Assembly (NCBI GenBank): GCA_934667465.1
Contig: CAKUMG010000434.1
Coordinates: 1 to 5,728 of the forward strand
Direction of reading: 5' to 3'
DNA from: an uncultured Actinoplanes sp.
GTDB taxonomy: Bacteria; Actinomycetota; Actinomycetes; Mycobacteriales; Micromonosporaceae
Length of the DNA stretch: 5,728 nt
Below are positions 5,600 through 5,728 of this stretch, in pieces. A model generated the notes under the pieces. The model had not been told where the DNA came from and searched no databases. It was given only the letters and a program-made list of their open reading frames with translations. Positions within the stretch are counted from its first letter, which is position 1. Each line of letters starts with the position of its first letter. The position numbers and the translations under genes are program-made.

Positions 5600-5728
5600 A
5601 TGAGTTGTCACACCAGCAGCAAGAAGACGGTGGGAGCTCGGCATCACCCGGGCGCACCGCCGGCGGAGATCGACCGATCACCCGCGGGCCTGCCGTCGCG
5701 CATGCTCGCCTCGAGTGCGAGCCTGGGC
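5600..5728 (+). CDS. Possible start of an unidentified gene, cut by window end
   Basis: ATG 5600 is preceded by GGGAG (5588-5592) at a 7-nt spacing, and the frame stays open for all 43 codons to the window edge. The peptide begins MSCHTSSKKTVGARHH and continues rich in Pro, Ala, Ser and Arg. I recognise no domain, signal peptide or membrane segment. The good ribosome binding site and the promoter-like patch upstream are the only support. A short open frame in GC-rich DNA is easily chance, so this may simply be intergenic sequence. Confidence 0.25.
   Translation, partial: MSCHTSSKKTVGARHHPGAPPAEIDRSPAGLPSRMLASSASLG
5704..5722. repeat. Small inverted repeat near the window end
   Basis: GCTCGC (5704-5709) and GCGAGC (5717-5722) form a 6-bp stem around a 7-nt loop. 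It would suit a terminator if this stretch is intergenic, and would be incidental if the frame from 5600 is a real gene. Confidence 0.25.

Noticed and set aside
5475..5681. A short minus-strand frame covering the end of the second SDR and the downstream gap
   Set aside because: Partly antisense to the SDR C-terminus, Ser/Arg-rich, with no recognisable domain.

Overview
The window comes from a high-GC actinomycete chromosome. The DNA is strongly GC-rich, with G/C preferred at third codon positions and several GTG starts. The protein families also fit: an MmyB-like XRE regulator, an AraC regulator with an arabinose-binding-like N-terminal domain, and tandem short-chain dehydrogenases (SDRs). 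Together they point to a Streptomyces/Micromonospora/Actinoplanes-type organism. I cannot name the genus from sequence alone. No RNA gene, insertion sequence, CRISPR array or phage gene is visible.

Layout. (1) 1-1253, plus strand: the 3' end of a polar amino-acid ABC permease and the complete ATPase of the same transporter. They are translationally coupled and end at a strong hairpin at 1260-1292. (2) 1254-1465: a convergent intergenic gap with hairpins and no gene. (3) 1466-2500, minus strand: an AraC-family regulator. (4) 2501-2626: a 126-bp divergent intergenic region, the most likely control region of the window. (5) 2627-3619, plus strand: an XRE/MmyB-like regulator with an unusual C-terminal tail. 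(6) 3748-4692 and 4771-5556, plus strand: two SDR oxidoreductases. The second lacks about nine residues of the Rossmann fold and has Val where the catalytic Ser is expected. (7) 5557-5728: a small AT-rich promoter-like patch and a possible start of another gene that leaves the window.

How the parts may work together. The transporter genes look like an independent housekeeping operon for amino-acid uptake. The remaining four genes look like a small regulated redox module: two sensors from different families, back to back, followed by two oxidoreductases. MmyB-like regulators are often found beside SDR genes in actinomycetes, so an SDR substrate or product as the ligand signal is reasonable. 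That is inference. The most noteworthy point is the second SDR, which by eye looks like a catalytically impaired member of the pair. I do not see a wholly new system here.
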